From assembly GCA_017619905.1 (NCBI GenBank), contig JAFZRK010000054.1, forward strand, positions 1 through 5,631: a stretch of 5,631 bases of DNA, read 5' to 3'. Under the pieces are notes generated by a model, which was not told where the DNA came from, ran no database searches, and worked only from the letters and a program-made list of their open reading frames with translations. This DNA comes from Bacillota bacterium (lineage in GTDB: Bacteria > Bacillota > Clostridia > Peptostreptococcales > Anaerovoracaceae). Shown in pieces: positions 1-5,473 of the stretch. The stretch's first letter is position 1, and every line of letters begins with the position of its first letter. A program made the position numbers and the translations under genes.

Positions 1-657
1 CTTCATTACGGCGCGGTAGTAGTTGTAGTGCCTGTCCTCCGCGCCCAGAGCGTCCTCCACCTGAGCCGCCGTGGTGTAGCCCTTGGCCCGCCAGTCCTTC
101 AGGATGGCGCCCACGTAGCGGTAGCGGTTGCTCTTGCCTTTTTCCGTGCTGTATTTGTAGCCCAGAAGGATCACTTCCGGGGACATTCCGTACTGGCTGA
201 CCCAAAGCGCTATCTCCTGGGGCTCGCCGGCCTCCAGAAGGCGTCCTGCCTGGACCTCTATGTTTCTAAGCAGTTCGGAATACGCCGCGTCGTCCAGGGC
301 GAAGGGCCCTTCCTGCGCGGGAGCCGTGTTTCCGAGCCGCCTGCCGAACACTATCTCTCGAATGTTCAGGAGCTCTATGCCGTACTTTCCGGGCATCGAC
401 GGATCCACCGTCTTTCTGACTATGCCCTGCTTTACCCAGTAGTCCCAGGCCTCCTCGACTTCCGTAACGCTTATGCGCAGTTTCTTTGCCAGCCCCTCCG
501 CGTCCGACGGGATGCCCGCCTCCGCGTCCATGGCTGCCAGAAGATACACTTTTACAGCATTCTGAGGCGCTCCGGGCATGTACTCGGAGATGAACAGGTT
601 GTCCACGCGCGTGTCGTACAGAAAATAGTTTTGTATGTTCTGCTTCTTGAAATCCAT
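1..657 (-). CDS. DnaD-domain replication initiation/primosome protein (C-terminus cut by window edge)
   Basis: Partial gene: 219 codons are visible from the ATG at 657, and the frame is still open at position 1. DnaD-family proteins help remodel the origin and load the replicative helicase in Firmicutes. The N-terminal ~100 residues look like the winged-helix part (residues 35-80 include WDYWVKQGIV). Residues ~120-200 fit the DnaD/DnaB_2 C-terminal domain, and the clearest mark is YVGAILKDWRAKGYTT at 181-196, matching the family's Y-x-x-x-I-L-x-x-W-x-x-x-G signature. The gene starts 3 bases after the dnaB stop. No Shine-Dalgarno sits at useful spacing (a GGAGG lies about 26 bases upstream, inside dnaB), so translation is probably coupled to dnaB. 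The placement directly behind the helicase gene supports a helicase-loading role. Whether it is the orthologue of B. subtilis DnaD or DnaB cannot be decided from this part, so no symbol is given. Confidence 0.85.
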   Translation of the reverse strand, partial: MDFKKQNIQNYFLYDTRVDNLFISEYMPGAPQNAVKVYLLAAMDAEAGIPSDAEGLAKKLRISVTEVEEAWDYWVKQGIVRKTVDPSMPGKYGIELLNIREIVFGRRLGNTAPAQEGPFALDDAAYSELLRNIEVQAGRLLEAGEPQEIALWVSQYGMSPEVILLGYKYSTEKGKSNRYRYVGAILKDWRAKGYTTAAQVEDALGAEDRHYNYYRAVMK

Positions 658-660
658 GGC

Positions 661-2025
661 TTACTCGCTCTTGGGCACGTTTTCCTCCGGCGTGATGTTC
701 ACGAACTTGGTGAACCTCGGCTGCCAGCCCAGCTTCACCTTTCCGGTCTCGCCCATCCTCTGCTTGGACAGAAGCACCTCGCAGACGTTCTTGGGCTCGT
801 AACCTTCCTTGTTCTTGTTGTAGTAGTCCTCGTTGAACAGGAACAGCACCACGTCAGCGTCCTGCTCTATGGAGCCGGATTCACGCAGGTCGGAGAGCAT
901 AGGCCTCTTGTCGCCCTGACGCTGCTCCACGGCTCTGGACAGCTGCGAAAGCACTATCACCGGGCAGCGGAGCTCTCTGGCCAGCTGCTTAAGGTATCTG
1001 GATATCTGCGATACTTCCTGCTGGCGGTTCTCGCCTCCGACGGTCTTGTCCGCGGACATCATCTGCAGATAGTCCACGATCACCATGTCTATCCTTCTGT
1101 CCTGGCCTATCCTGCGGCATTTGTTGCGCATCTCCATTACGCCTATGCCCGGGGTGTCGTCGATTATTATGTCAGCGTCCGCGAAGCGCTGCGCGGCTTC
1201 GCTGATGCTCTCCCAGTCCTCCGCCGTAAGGTTTCCGTTGCGGAGCTTGTTGCTGTCCACGCGCGCCTCCATGGCCAGAAGACGCAGTCCCAGCGCTTCC
1301 CTGGGCATCTCCAGCGAGAATATGACCACGCGCTTGCCCTGCTTAAGGGCGACGTGCTGCGCCACGTTGAGCGCAAAAGCCGACTTTCCCATGGACGGAC
1401 GGGCCGCCAGGATTATGAGGTCCGATTTCTGGAAACCGGAGGTCTTTTTATCCAGTTCCAGGAAGCCGGAGGGGATTCCGGGGAGCTTTCCGCCGTTGGC
1501 TTCTATCTCGTGGATGGTCTTTATGTTCTGCTCCAGCACCGGCTGCAGCGCCGTGTACTGGTTGTTCTGCCTGTTTCCGGCTATGTCGAAGACCACCGTC
1601 TCCGCGTGATCCAGCACCAGCTGGCTGTCCACGTTCTCGGCGTAGCTCTTCTCAACTATGTCGGATGCCGCGCTTATGAGACTGCGAAGGAGCGCCTTCT
1701 CCGCGACTATCTTGGCGTACTGCACCGCGTTGACCGTGGTGGGGACCTCCGAGGACAGGCCGGACAGGTAGGATCTTCCGCCTGCGGCGTCCAGCGCCTT
1801 GCGCTTCTTAAGGCATTCCGCCACCGTGACTATGTCTATGGGCTGGCCTTCCTTGGCAAGCTCGTACATCGCGGCGTATATCTCTTTGTGGGCAGGGGTA
1901 TAGAAATCATCGGGCTTTACGTAGTCCGATACTTTGTAATAGCAGTCCCTGTCTATGAGTACGGATCCCAGGACGCTCCGCTCCGCGGGCTCCGAATGAG
2001 GGGGTATCCTTTCTATCTGAGGCAT
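661..2025 (-). CDS. dnaB: Replicative DNA helicase DnaB (B. subtilis DnaC type)
   Basis: A 454-residue protein of normal family length. It forms the hexameric 5'-3' helicase that unwinds DNA at the replication fork and interacts with primase. The N-terminal domain begins with the typical PPHSEPAERSVLGSVLID (residues 8-25). The RecA-like C-terminal domain starts around residue 185. Walker A is ARPSMGKSA (208-216), with catalytic FSLEM at 236-240 (E239). Walker B is VIVDYLQMM (315-323), with D318 and the sensor glutamine in LSQLSR (Q361). The DNA-binding/H4 segment spans ~361-392 and includes LRESGSIEQDADVV. KQRMGETG (421-428) carries K421 and R423, the positions that act in trans as arginine-finger-type residues in bacillary DnaB. 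No inteins or truncation are seen. The start is supported by GGGAGGA four bases upstream of the ATG. It lies 39 bases downstream of rplI and 3 bases before the DnaD-like gene. Identification is secure. Confidence 0.98.
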   Translation of the reverse strand: MPQIERIPPHSEPAERSVLGSVLIDRDCYYKVSDYVKPDDFYTPAHKEIYAAMYELAKEGQPIDIVTVAECLKKRKALDAAGGRSYLSGLSSEVPTTVNAVQYAKIVAEKALLRSLISAASDIVEKSYAENVDSQLVLDHAETVVFDIAGNRQNNQYTALQPVLEQNIKTIHEIEANGGKLPGIPSGFLELDKKTSGFQKSDLIILAARPSMGKSAFALNVAQHVALKQGKRVVIFSLEMPREALGLRLLAMEARVDSNKLRNGNLTAEDWESISEAAQRFADADIIIDDTPGIGVMEMRNKCRRIGQDRRIDMVIVDYLQMMSADKTVGGENRQQEVSQISRYLKQLARELRCPVIVLSQLSRAVEQRQGDKRPMLSDLRESGSIEQDADVVLFLFNEDYYNKNKEGYEPKNVCEVLLSKQRMGETGKVKLGWQPRFTKFVNITPEENVPKSE

Positions 2026-2029
2026 TGTG

Positions 2030-2036
2030 TCCTCCC
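2030..2036 (-). promoter_or_regulatory. Ribosome binding site of dnaB
   Basis: On the minus strand GGGAGGA ends four bases before the dnaB ATG at 2025, a near-consensus Shine-Dalgarno that fixes this start. The 39-base gap between rplI and dnaB (2026-2064) holds this site and no recognisable promoter or T-tailed hairpin, which fits co-transcription. Confidence 0.75.
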
Positions 2037-2064
2037 GGTCGATTGTGCAACTAAATTGCGGTTG

Positions 2065-2514
2065 CTACTTTGCTATGACGTTGAGTTTGAGCGCTGCGCT
2101 TATTCCCTGATAGAGCTTAAGCTGCACTGCCGCGGGGCCCTCCTGCTTTATGGGGGTCTCCATGACTATCTTCTTCTTGTCCAGCTCTATCTTGTATTCA
2201 TTAAAGAACGCGTCCGCTATGTCCTTCGCGGTGACAGCCCCGAAGAGCCGCCCGCCTTCGCCTGCCTTGGAGTAGATGTCCACGGGCGCTGCGGCTTCGA
2301 TCTTCTTCTTGAGGTCCTCAGCTACCGCCTTGTCCAGGGCGCGCTGGGCCTCTATCTCCGCGCGGCGCTTCTCCAGCACCTTGAGGTTGCCCTCCGTGGC
2401 CTCCATTACCAGGCCCTTGGGTATAAGGAAGTTCCTTGCGTAGCCGTCGGAGGCATTGGTCACCTGGCCGGCTTTGCCCAGCCCTTTAACGTCCTTAAGC
2501 AGTATTACCTTCAT
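2065..2514 (-). CDS. rplI: 50S ribosomal protein L9 (bL9)
   Basis: With the start at the ATG at 2514 the protein is 149 residues, exactly the usual bL9 length, beginning MKVILLKDVKGLGKAG. L9 binds 23S rRNA near the L1 stalk base and bridges out from the large subunit. The N-terminal RNA-binding domain (about 1-45) carries the L9 signature, including GYARNFLIPKGL. A charged connecting helix follows (~42-74, rich in K, E, R and A), then the C-terminal domain with GGRLFGAVTAKDIADAF. An in-frame ATG two codons earlier (2520) would give a 151-residue form. The Shine-Dalgarno GGAGG is eight bases from the 2514 ATG but only two from the 2520 ATG, and the family alignment also begins at the second ATG, so 2514 is chosen. 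The gene sits between gdpP and dnaB, a conserved Firmicutes arrangement. Confidence 0.97.
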   Translation of the reverse strand: MKVILLKDVKGLGKAGQVTNASDGYARNFLIPKGLVMEATEGNLKVLEKRRAEIEAQRALDKAVAEDLKKKIEAAAPVDIYSKAGEGGRLFGAVTAKDIADAFFNEYKIELDKKKIVMETPIKQEGPAAVQLKLYQGISAALKLNVIAK

Positions 2515-2521
2515 GTCCATG

Positions 2522-2527
2522 TCCTCC
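2522..2527 (-). promoter_or_regulatory. Ribosome binding site of rplI, overlapping the gdpP stop codon
   Basis: The minus strand reads TAGGAGGACATGGACATG. The gdpP stop TAG (2529-2527) shares its last G with the Shine-Dalgarno GGAGGA. The spacing decides the start: eight bases from GGAGG to the second ATG (2514) is near optimal, while two bases to the first ATG (2520) is too short. The overlap also suggests that ribosomes ending gdpP can supply rplI translation. Confidence 0.7.
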
Positions 2528-4488
2528 TAAAGCAGTTTTTCTTCTCTGAGTATGGCTACGATCAGCGCGATGGCTTCCTCCGGACCCAGGTCCACCTGAG
2601 CCGCGGCGCCCGTCTGATGACCGCCGCCGCCGAGCTTCTCCATGATGGTCTGCACGTTGATCTTTCCGTTGGACCTTGCGGATATCATGGTCTTTACGCT
2701 TCCGCGCCCCGCTACGAACGCCGCCTCCACGCCTCTGGCCTCGAGCAGCTCGTCCGCCACCTGCGCCGCCAGCATCTGCATGGCAGGGTCGCTCTCCCTT
2801 GTATAGGCCACGGCTATGCCGCCGCCCATGACTTCCGTGCTGGACACTATCCTTGCCTTCTTCTGGTAGAAGTCCAGCCCTATCTTGAAGTATTTCTTGA
2901 CGTTGGCCATGTCCGCGCCGCTGCGCCTCAGCCAGCTGGCCGCCTCGAAGGTCCTTACGCCTGTATTTACAGTGAAGTTCTTGGTATCCAGCGCTATGCC
3001 CGCCATAAGGGCCTCGGCCTCGAAGCGGGAGATCTCCCCGCGCTCGCCGGAATACTGCAGAAGCTCGCAGATAAGCTCCGACGCGGAGCTTGCGTAGGCC
3101 TCCGTGTAGGACAGCACCGTGTCCTCCACCGCGTCGCCGGCCCTTCTATGATGGTCTATTATAGCTATGTTCTTCTTTGCCGCCGGGATGAGCTCCGGGA
3201 ACTCGGAGATGGCCGCGCGGTGATGGTCCACCATTATCAGCAGCGTGTTCTCGCCCATGAGCTCCTTCGCCTGGTCGTGACCCACTATGATGTAGGAATC
3301 CGTATCCTTGGCGGCGTTGTACATCAGGTCTATGCTGTCGCCCGGGTCCTCCAGCACTATGGCGGCCTGCTTTCCGCAGTTGTTCACCAGAGCGTAGACG
3401 CCCAGCGCGGATCCGAAGCTGTCCAGATCCGGACGCGTGTGGCCCATTATCAGCACGTTGTCCGCGCCCTCTATGGCCTGCGACAGCTGGTGAGCCATTA
3501 CGCGGCTCTTGCCCTTGTTGCGCTTTTCCACGGCCGGAAGAGCTCCGCCGTAGTAGTCCGTGTCGCCGTCCAGAGTCCGTACCACCGCCTGGTCGCCGCC
3601 CCTGCCCAGAGCAAGGTCCAGCGCCGCGGAAGCGCCTTCCTGAAGCTCCGCCAGCGTTCCGTCGCCCTCGCAGACGCCTATGGACAACGAAGCCGGGAAG
3701 TCCGCGTTGGTCTCTATGTCGTGCATTACGTTGAGTATGGGGAAGCGGGTATTGCGAAGCGGCTCCAGATACTTGTGCTCGAACACCATGAGGTATCTGT
3801 CCGATCTGGCCCTCAGAAGCACCGCGTCCAGACCTATGGCCCAGTTGTGCACGGTCCTGTCTATTGCAGCGGCTATGCTGGACTGCTCCTCTACGGGGCT
3901 GGCCTCCAGCATGTCGTCGTAGTTGTCCACGTTTATGTACGCGGCGCAGGGACGGGTATCGGCCATGTAGGCCTTGGTGTCCTCCAGCTCCGTGGTGTCC
4001 GCGAAGAAGAGCATCCTTCTTTCGTGGCCGCGGAAATCCGCGTCCTCAGCGGTTATCTTAAAGTTCCGGCCGTTAATTACCACGTCCGCTTCCGTGTCGG
4101 CGGAATCGAAGAACGGCTTTACGTTTGCCGGACTGACGTTCGCCCTCAGGAGATCCTGGTCCGCGAAGAACTCGTCGAACGAGGGGTTGGACCAGACCAC
4201 GTCGCCGCTTCTGGACGCGACGCAGATGAGCAGCGGAGCGCCGTTGCTGAACGCCTCCACATAGCCCTCGTGCTCCTTTATGACGGTCTTTTCGTTCTTC
4301 TCCAGCGTCCTTTCCACGAAGTTGACCGTGTAGCGGAGGTGGAAGAAGTAGACCAGAGCCGCGACGAACAGGGCCCCCAGGCCGACGTACATGTTGAACC
4401 ACATGATGACGGCGCCCAGGACCAGCATTACGATGAGCCCTATAAGCATGAACGGCTGCGACAGTTCTTTTGCCAGTTTTTTATTCAT
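2527..4488 (-). CDS. gdpP: Cyclic-di-AMP phosphodiesterase GdpP (YybT family)
   Basis: A 653-residue membrane-bound phosphodiesterase; the family hydrolyses c-di-AMP to pApA and so affects potassium balance, cell-wall stress and beta-lactam tolerance. The domain order matches the family: two transmembrane segments (about 13-31 and 34-50), a PAS-like region (~75-165), a degenerate GGDEF domain (~175-305, with SLSIGV at 268-273 and GRGGDQA at 295-301 in place of an active GGDEF), then DHH and DHHA1 domains. Metal-binding residues visible are H350, D354 and D356 (GHTRPDLDS), D421, DHH at 445-447 (IIDHHRR) and D501 (ALDTKNF). The DHHA1 motif GGGGH is at 620-624. All key positions are present, so it should be active. 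The residue after D421 is unusual (DHHR instead of the DTH(K/R) I recall). It is first in the operon with its own promoter. AAGGAAGG lies four bases before the ATG. The yybS-like membrane gene found upstream in B. subtilis is absent here. Confidence 0.96.
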   Translation of the reverse strand: MNKKLAKELSQPFMLIGLIVMLVLGAVIMWFNMYVGLGALFVAALVYFFHLRYTVNFVERTLEKNEKTVIKEHEGYVEAFSNGAPLLICVASRSGDVVWSNPSFDEFFADQDLLRANVSPANVKPFFDSADTEADVVINGRNFKITAEDADFRGHERRMLFFADTTELEDTKAYMADTRPCAAYINVDNYDDMLEASPVEEQSSIAAAIDRTVHNWAIGLDAVLLRARSDRYLMVFEHKYLEPLRNTRFPILNVMHDIETNADFPASLSIGVCEGDGTLAELQEGASAALDLALGRGGDQAVVRTLDGDTDYYGGALPAVEKRNKGKSRVMAHQLSQAIEGADNVLIMGHTRPDLDSFGSALGVYALVNNCGKQAAIVLEDPGDSIDLMYNAAKDTDSYIIVGHDQAKELMGENTLLIMVDHHRAAISEFPELIPAAKKNIAIIDHHRRAGDAVEDTVLSYTEAYASSASELICELLQYSGERGEISRFEAEALMAGIALDTKNFTVNTGVRTFEAASWLRRSGADMANVKKYFKIGLDFYQKKARIVSSTEVMGGGIAVAYTRESDPAMQMLAAQVADELLEARGVEAAFVAGRGSVKTMISARSNGKINVQTIMEKLGGGGHQTGAAAQVDLGPEEAIALIVAILREEKLL

Positions 4489-4492
4489 AGTG

Positions 4493-4500
4493 CCTTCCTT
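4493..4500 (-). promoter_or_regulatory. Ribosome binding site of gdpP
   Basis: The minus strand has AAGGAAGG followed by CACT and the ATG at 4488. This purine-rich, slightly off-consensus Shine-Dalgarno has workable spacing and supports the chosen start. Confidence 0.6.
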
Positions 4501-4530
4501 AAGTCAGCGCATCGGATAAAATGACATCAT

Positions 4531-4541
4531 ATTATATCACA
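4531..4541 (-). promoter_or_regulatory. Extended -10 promoter of the gdpP-rplI-dnaB operon
   Basis: The minus strand reads TGTGATATAAT: a perfect TATAAT -10 (4536-4531) preceded by the Gram-positive extended element TRTGN. At the usual 17-base spacing the -35 position (4559-4554) reads GCCCCA, which is not a -35 hexamer, so the promoter would rely on the extended -10. The expected transcription start is near 4525, giving a leader of about 37 bases that contains the gdpP Shine-Dalgarno. It is the only good promoter I see upstream of the four-gene unit. Confidence 0.7.
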
Positions 4542-4563
4542 AACGGCGCATTTTGGGGCGATT

Positions 4564-4574
4564 TATGGTATAAT
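4564..4574 (+). promoter_or_regulatory. Extended -10 promoter of the ArsR-type regulator gene
   Basis: The plus strand reads TATGGTATAAT, a perfect TRTGN extension plus TATAAT -10 (4569-4574). The -35 position at 17-base spacing (4546-4551, GCGCAT) is poor. The expected start of transcription, 6-8 bases after the -10, falls at 4580-4582, on or within two bases of the regulator's ATG (4582). This promoter is back to back with the gdpP promoter and their upstream regions overlap. Confidence 0.7.
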
Positions 4575-4581
4575 AACCGAC

Positions 4582-4908
4582 ATGAGGATCAGAAAATTTC
4601 CAAGCTCTCTTCCGGTGGAAGAGATACAACTTATAACGAAAGCTTCCGACGCGCTGGCGCACCCTCTGCGGGTGGAGATCTTCCGGTACATCTTTACCAA
4701 GAACCGCGCGCTGGAGCATGTGTGCAACAAGGACCTGGTGGAGGAGTTCGGGTACTCCCAGTCCACCATCTCGCAGCACATGAGAAAGCTTCTGGTGTCC
4801 GGTCTGGTGGAGGTGCGGAACAAGGAGACCTACGCCTATTACTTCGTGAATCTGGGCGTTCTGGCCAAGTACCTGGATGGTGTAAAGAAGCTCAGCGTTC
4901 CGCTGTAG
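4582..4908 (+). CDS. ArsR/SmtB-family winged-helix transcriptional regulator
   Basis: A 108-residue, single-domain regulator. It shows the ArsR pattern: ALAHPLRVEIFRYI (25-38) in the first helices, the recognition helix-turn-helix with GYSQSTISQHMRKL (57-70), then the beta-wing SGLVEVRNKETYAYYFV (73-89). Family members bind DNA as dimers and usually release it on binding metals or other signals. The classical metal site ELCVCDL is replaced by EHVCNKDL (45-52), with only one cysteine (C48) in the whole protein, so it is probably not a standard arsenic/cadmium/zinc sensor. The signal cannot be named. The start is the ATG at 4582; no Shine-Dalgarno precedes it, and the promoter implies a leaderless mRNA. 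No later in-frame ATG would keep the domain, since the next Met (M67) lies inside the recognition region. It is divergent from gdpP and convergent with rlmH. Autoregulation and control of gdpP are inferred only from position. Confidence 0.88.
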   Translation: MRIRKFPSSLPVEEIQLITKASDALAHPLRVEIFRYIFTKNRALEHVCNKDLVEEFGYSQSTISQHMRKLLVSGLVEVRNKETYAYYFVNLGVLAKYLDGVKKLSVPL

Positions 4909-4961
4909 ACGTTCCGGCCGCGCCGCTGCTTTGAACGCGCTGCGCTCTTCTAAAGACACGA

Positions 4962-4992
4962 ACGCTCCGCTTTGATGCGGAGCGTCTTTTTT
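4962..4992 (+). terminator. Rho-independent terminator of the ArsR-type regulator gene
   Basis: A perfect 9-bp GC-rich stem, ACGCTCCGC (4962-4970) with GCGGAGCGT (4977-4985), closes a 6-base loop TTTGAT and is followed by C and six T (4987-4992). It lies 53 bases after the regulator's stop codon. The T-run overlaps the rlmH stop codon (4993-4991 on the minus strand). Read on the minus strand, the same hairpin begins five bases past the rlmH stop but is followed by TTCGTGTCTTTAG, a poor T-tract, so termination of rlmH transcripts here would be weaker. The rest of the gap (4909-4961) shows nothing recognisable. Confidence 0.88.
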
Positions 4993-5473
4993 ATTTGTGA
5001 TACGTTTCTCCCGCGTTGATCTTGAACGCCCTGTACACCTGTTCCAGAAGTATCACCCTCATTAGCTGGTGCGGGAACGTGAAATCGGAGAACGAGAGCT
5101 TGAAGTCCGCCGCGTCCAGGACCTCCCGGGACAGCCCCAGCGATCCGCCTATGACGAACGCTATGCGGCTCTTTCCTTCCAGGCCCAGCTCCGCGATCTT
5201 GTCCGCCAGCCCTTCCGAGGACATCCGTTTTCCGCCCACCGCCAGAGCGATCACATAGCTCTGCGGCCCCGGCTGCAGTTTCCCGAGTATCGCTTCGCCC
5301 TCCGCCTTCATTACGGCCGCTTCGTCTGCCGGAGAACTGCCCCGGAGGCGCTCCTCGGGCAGCTCGGTTACCGTAATTTTGGCAAAGCGGCCGAGCCGTT
5401 TTAGGTACTCGTCCGCCGCGTCCTGCCAGTATTTTTCTTTTAGTTTACCAACGCAGATTATCTCTATGTTCAT
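4991..5473 (-). CDS. rlmH: 23S rRNA (pseudouridine-1915-N3)-methyltransferase RlmH
   Basis: A 160-residue SPOUT-class methyltransferase, matching the family's usual ~155-160 residues. The family uses S-adenosylmethionine to methylate pseudouridine 1915 in helix 69 of 23S rRNA on assembled 70S ribosomes. Visible features are the N-terminal MNIEIICVGKLKEKYW; YVIALAVGGKRMSSEGLA (73-90); the SAM-binding knot FVIGGSLGLS (106-115); and the C-terminal block SFSDFTFPHQLMRVILLEQVYRAF (127-150), ending in ETYHK (156-160) with the conserved Y-H. Its ATG overlaps the upstream protease stop (ATGA), and no Shine-Dalgarno is visible, suggesting coupled translation. Unlike the genes at 1-4488 it uses CTA leucine codons (codons 11 and 24) and has an A-rich 5' end. 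The HtrA-RlmH neighbourhood is typical of Firmicutes. Confidence 0.97.
   Translation of the reverse strand: MNIEIICVGKLKEKYWQDAADEYLKRLGRFAKITVTELPEERLRGSSPADEAAVMKAEGEAILGKLQPGPQSYVIALAVGGKRMSSEGLADKIAELGLEGKSRIAFVIGGSLGLSREVLDAADFKLSFSDFTFPHQLMRVILLEQVYRAFKINAGETYHK

Noticed and set aside
2047..2065. A 5-bp inverted repeat (GCAAC and GTTGC) between rplI and dnaB.
   Set aside because: The stem is short, the loop is nine bases and there is no T-tract, so it is unlikely to terminate or attenuate transcription.
2515..2520. The upstream ATG of rplI as the true start (151-residue L9).
   Set aside because: The Shine-Dalgarno would be only two bases away, and the L9 family begins at the second ATG, which gives the standard 149 residues.
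28..4524. A 1,498-codon open frame on the plus strand.
   Set aside because: It is the exact codon-by-codon reverse complement of four recognised genes, has no recognisable domain, and has the composition expected of antisense translation. It is explained by the absence of TTA, CTA and TCA in the real genes.
4541..4564. An inner imperfect palindrome as an ArsR operator.
   Set aside because: Only 6 of 9 positions per arm match once the promoter elements are excluded. This is too weak to list as a binding site, though it is noted in the promoter finding.
4537..4959. Minus-strand frames of 140 and 86 codons opposite the ArsR-type regulator.
   Set aside because: They are antisense to a clear winged-helix gene with its own promoter and terminator, and show no family features. 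The longer one also runs through the divergent promoter region.
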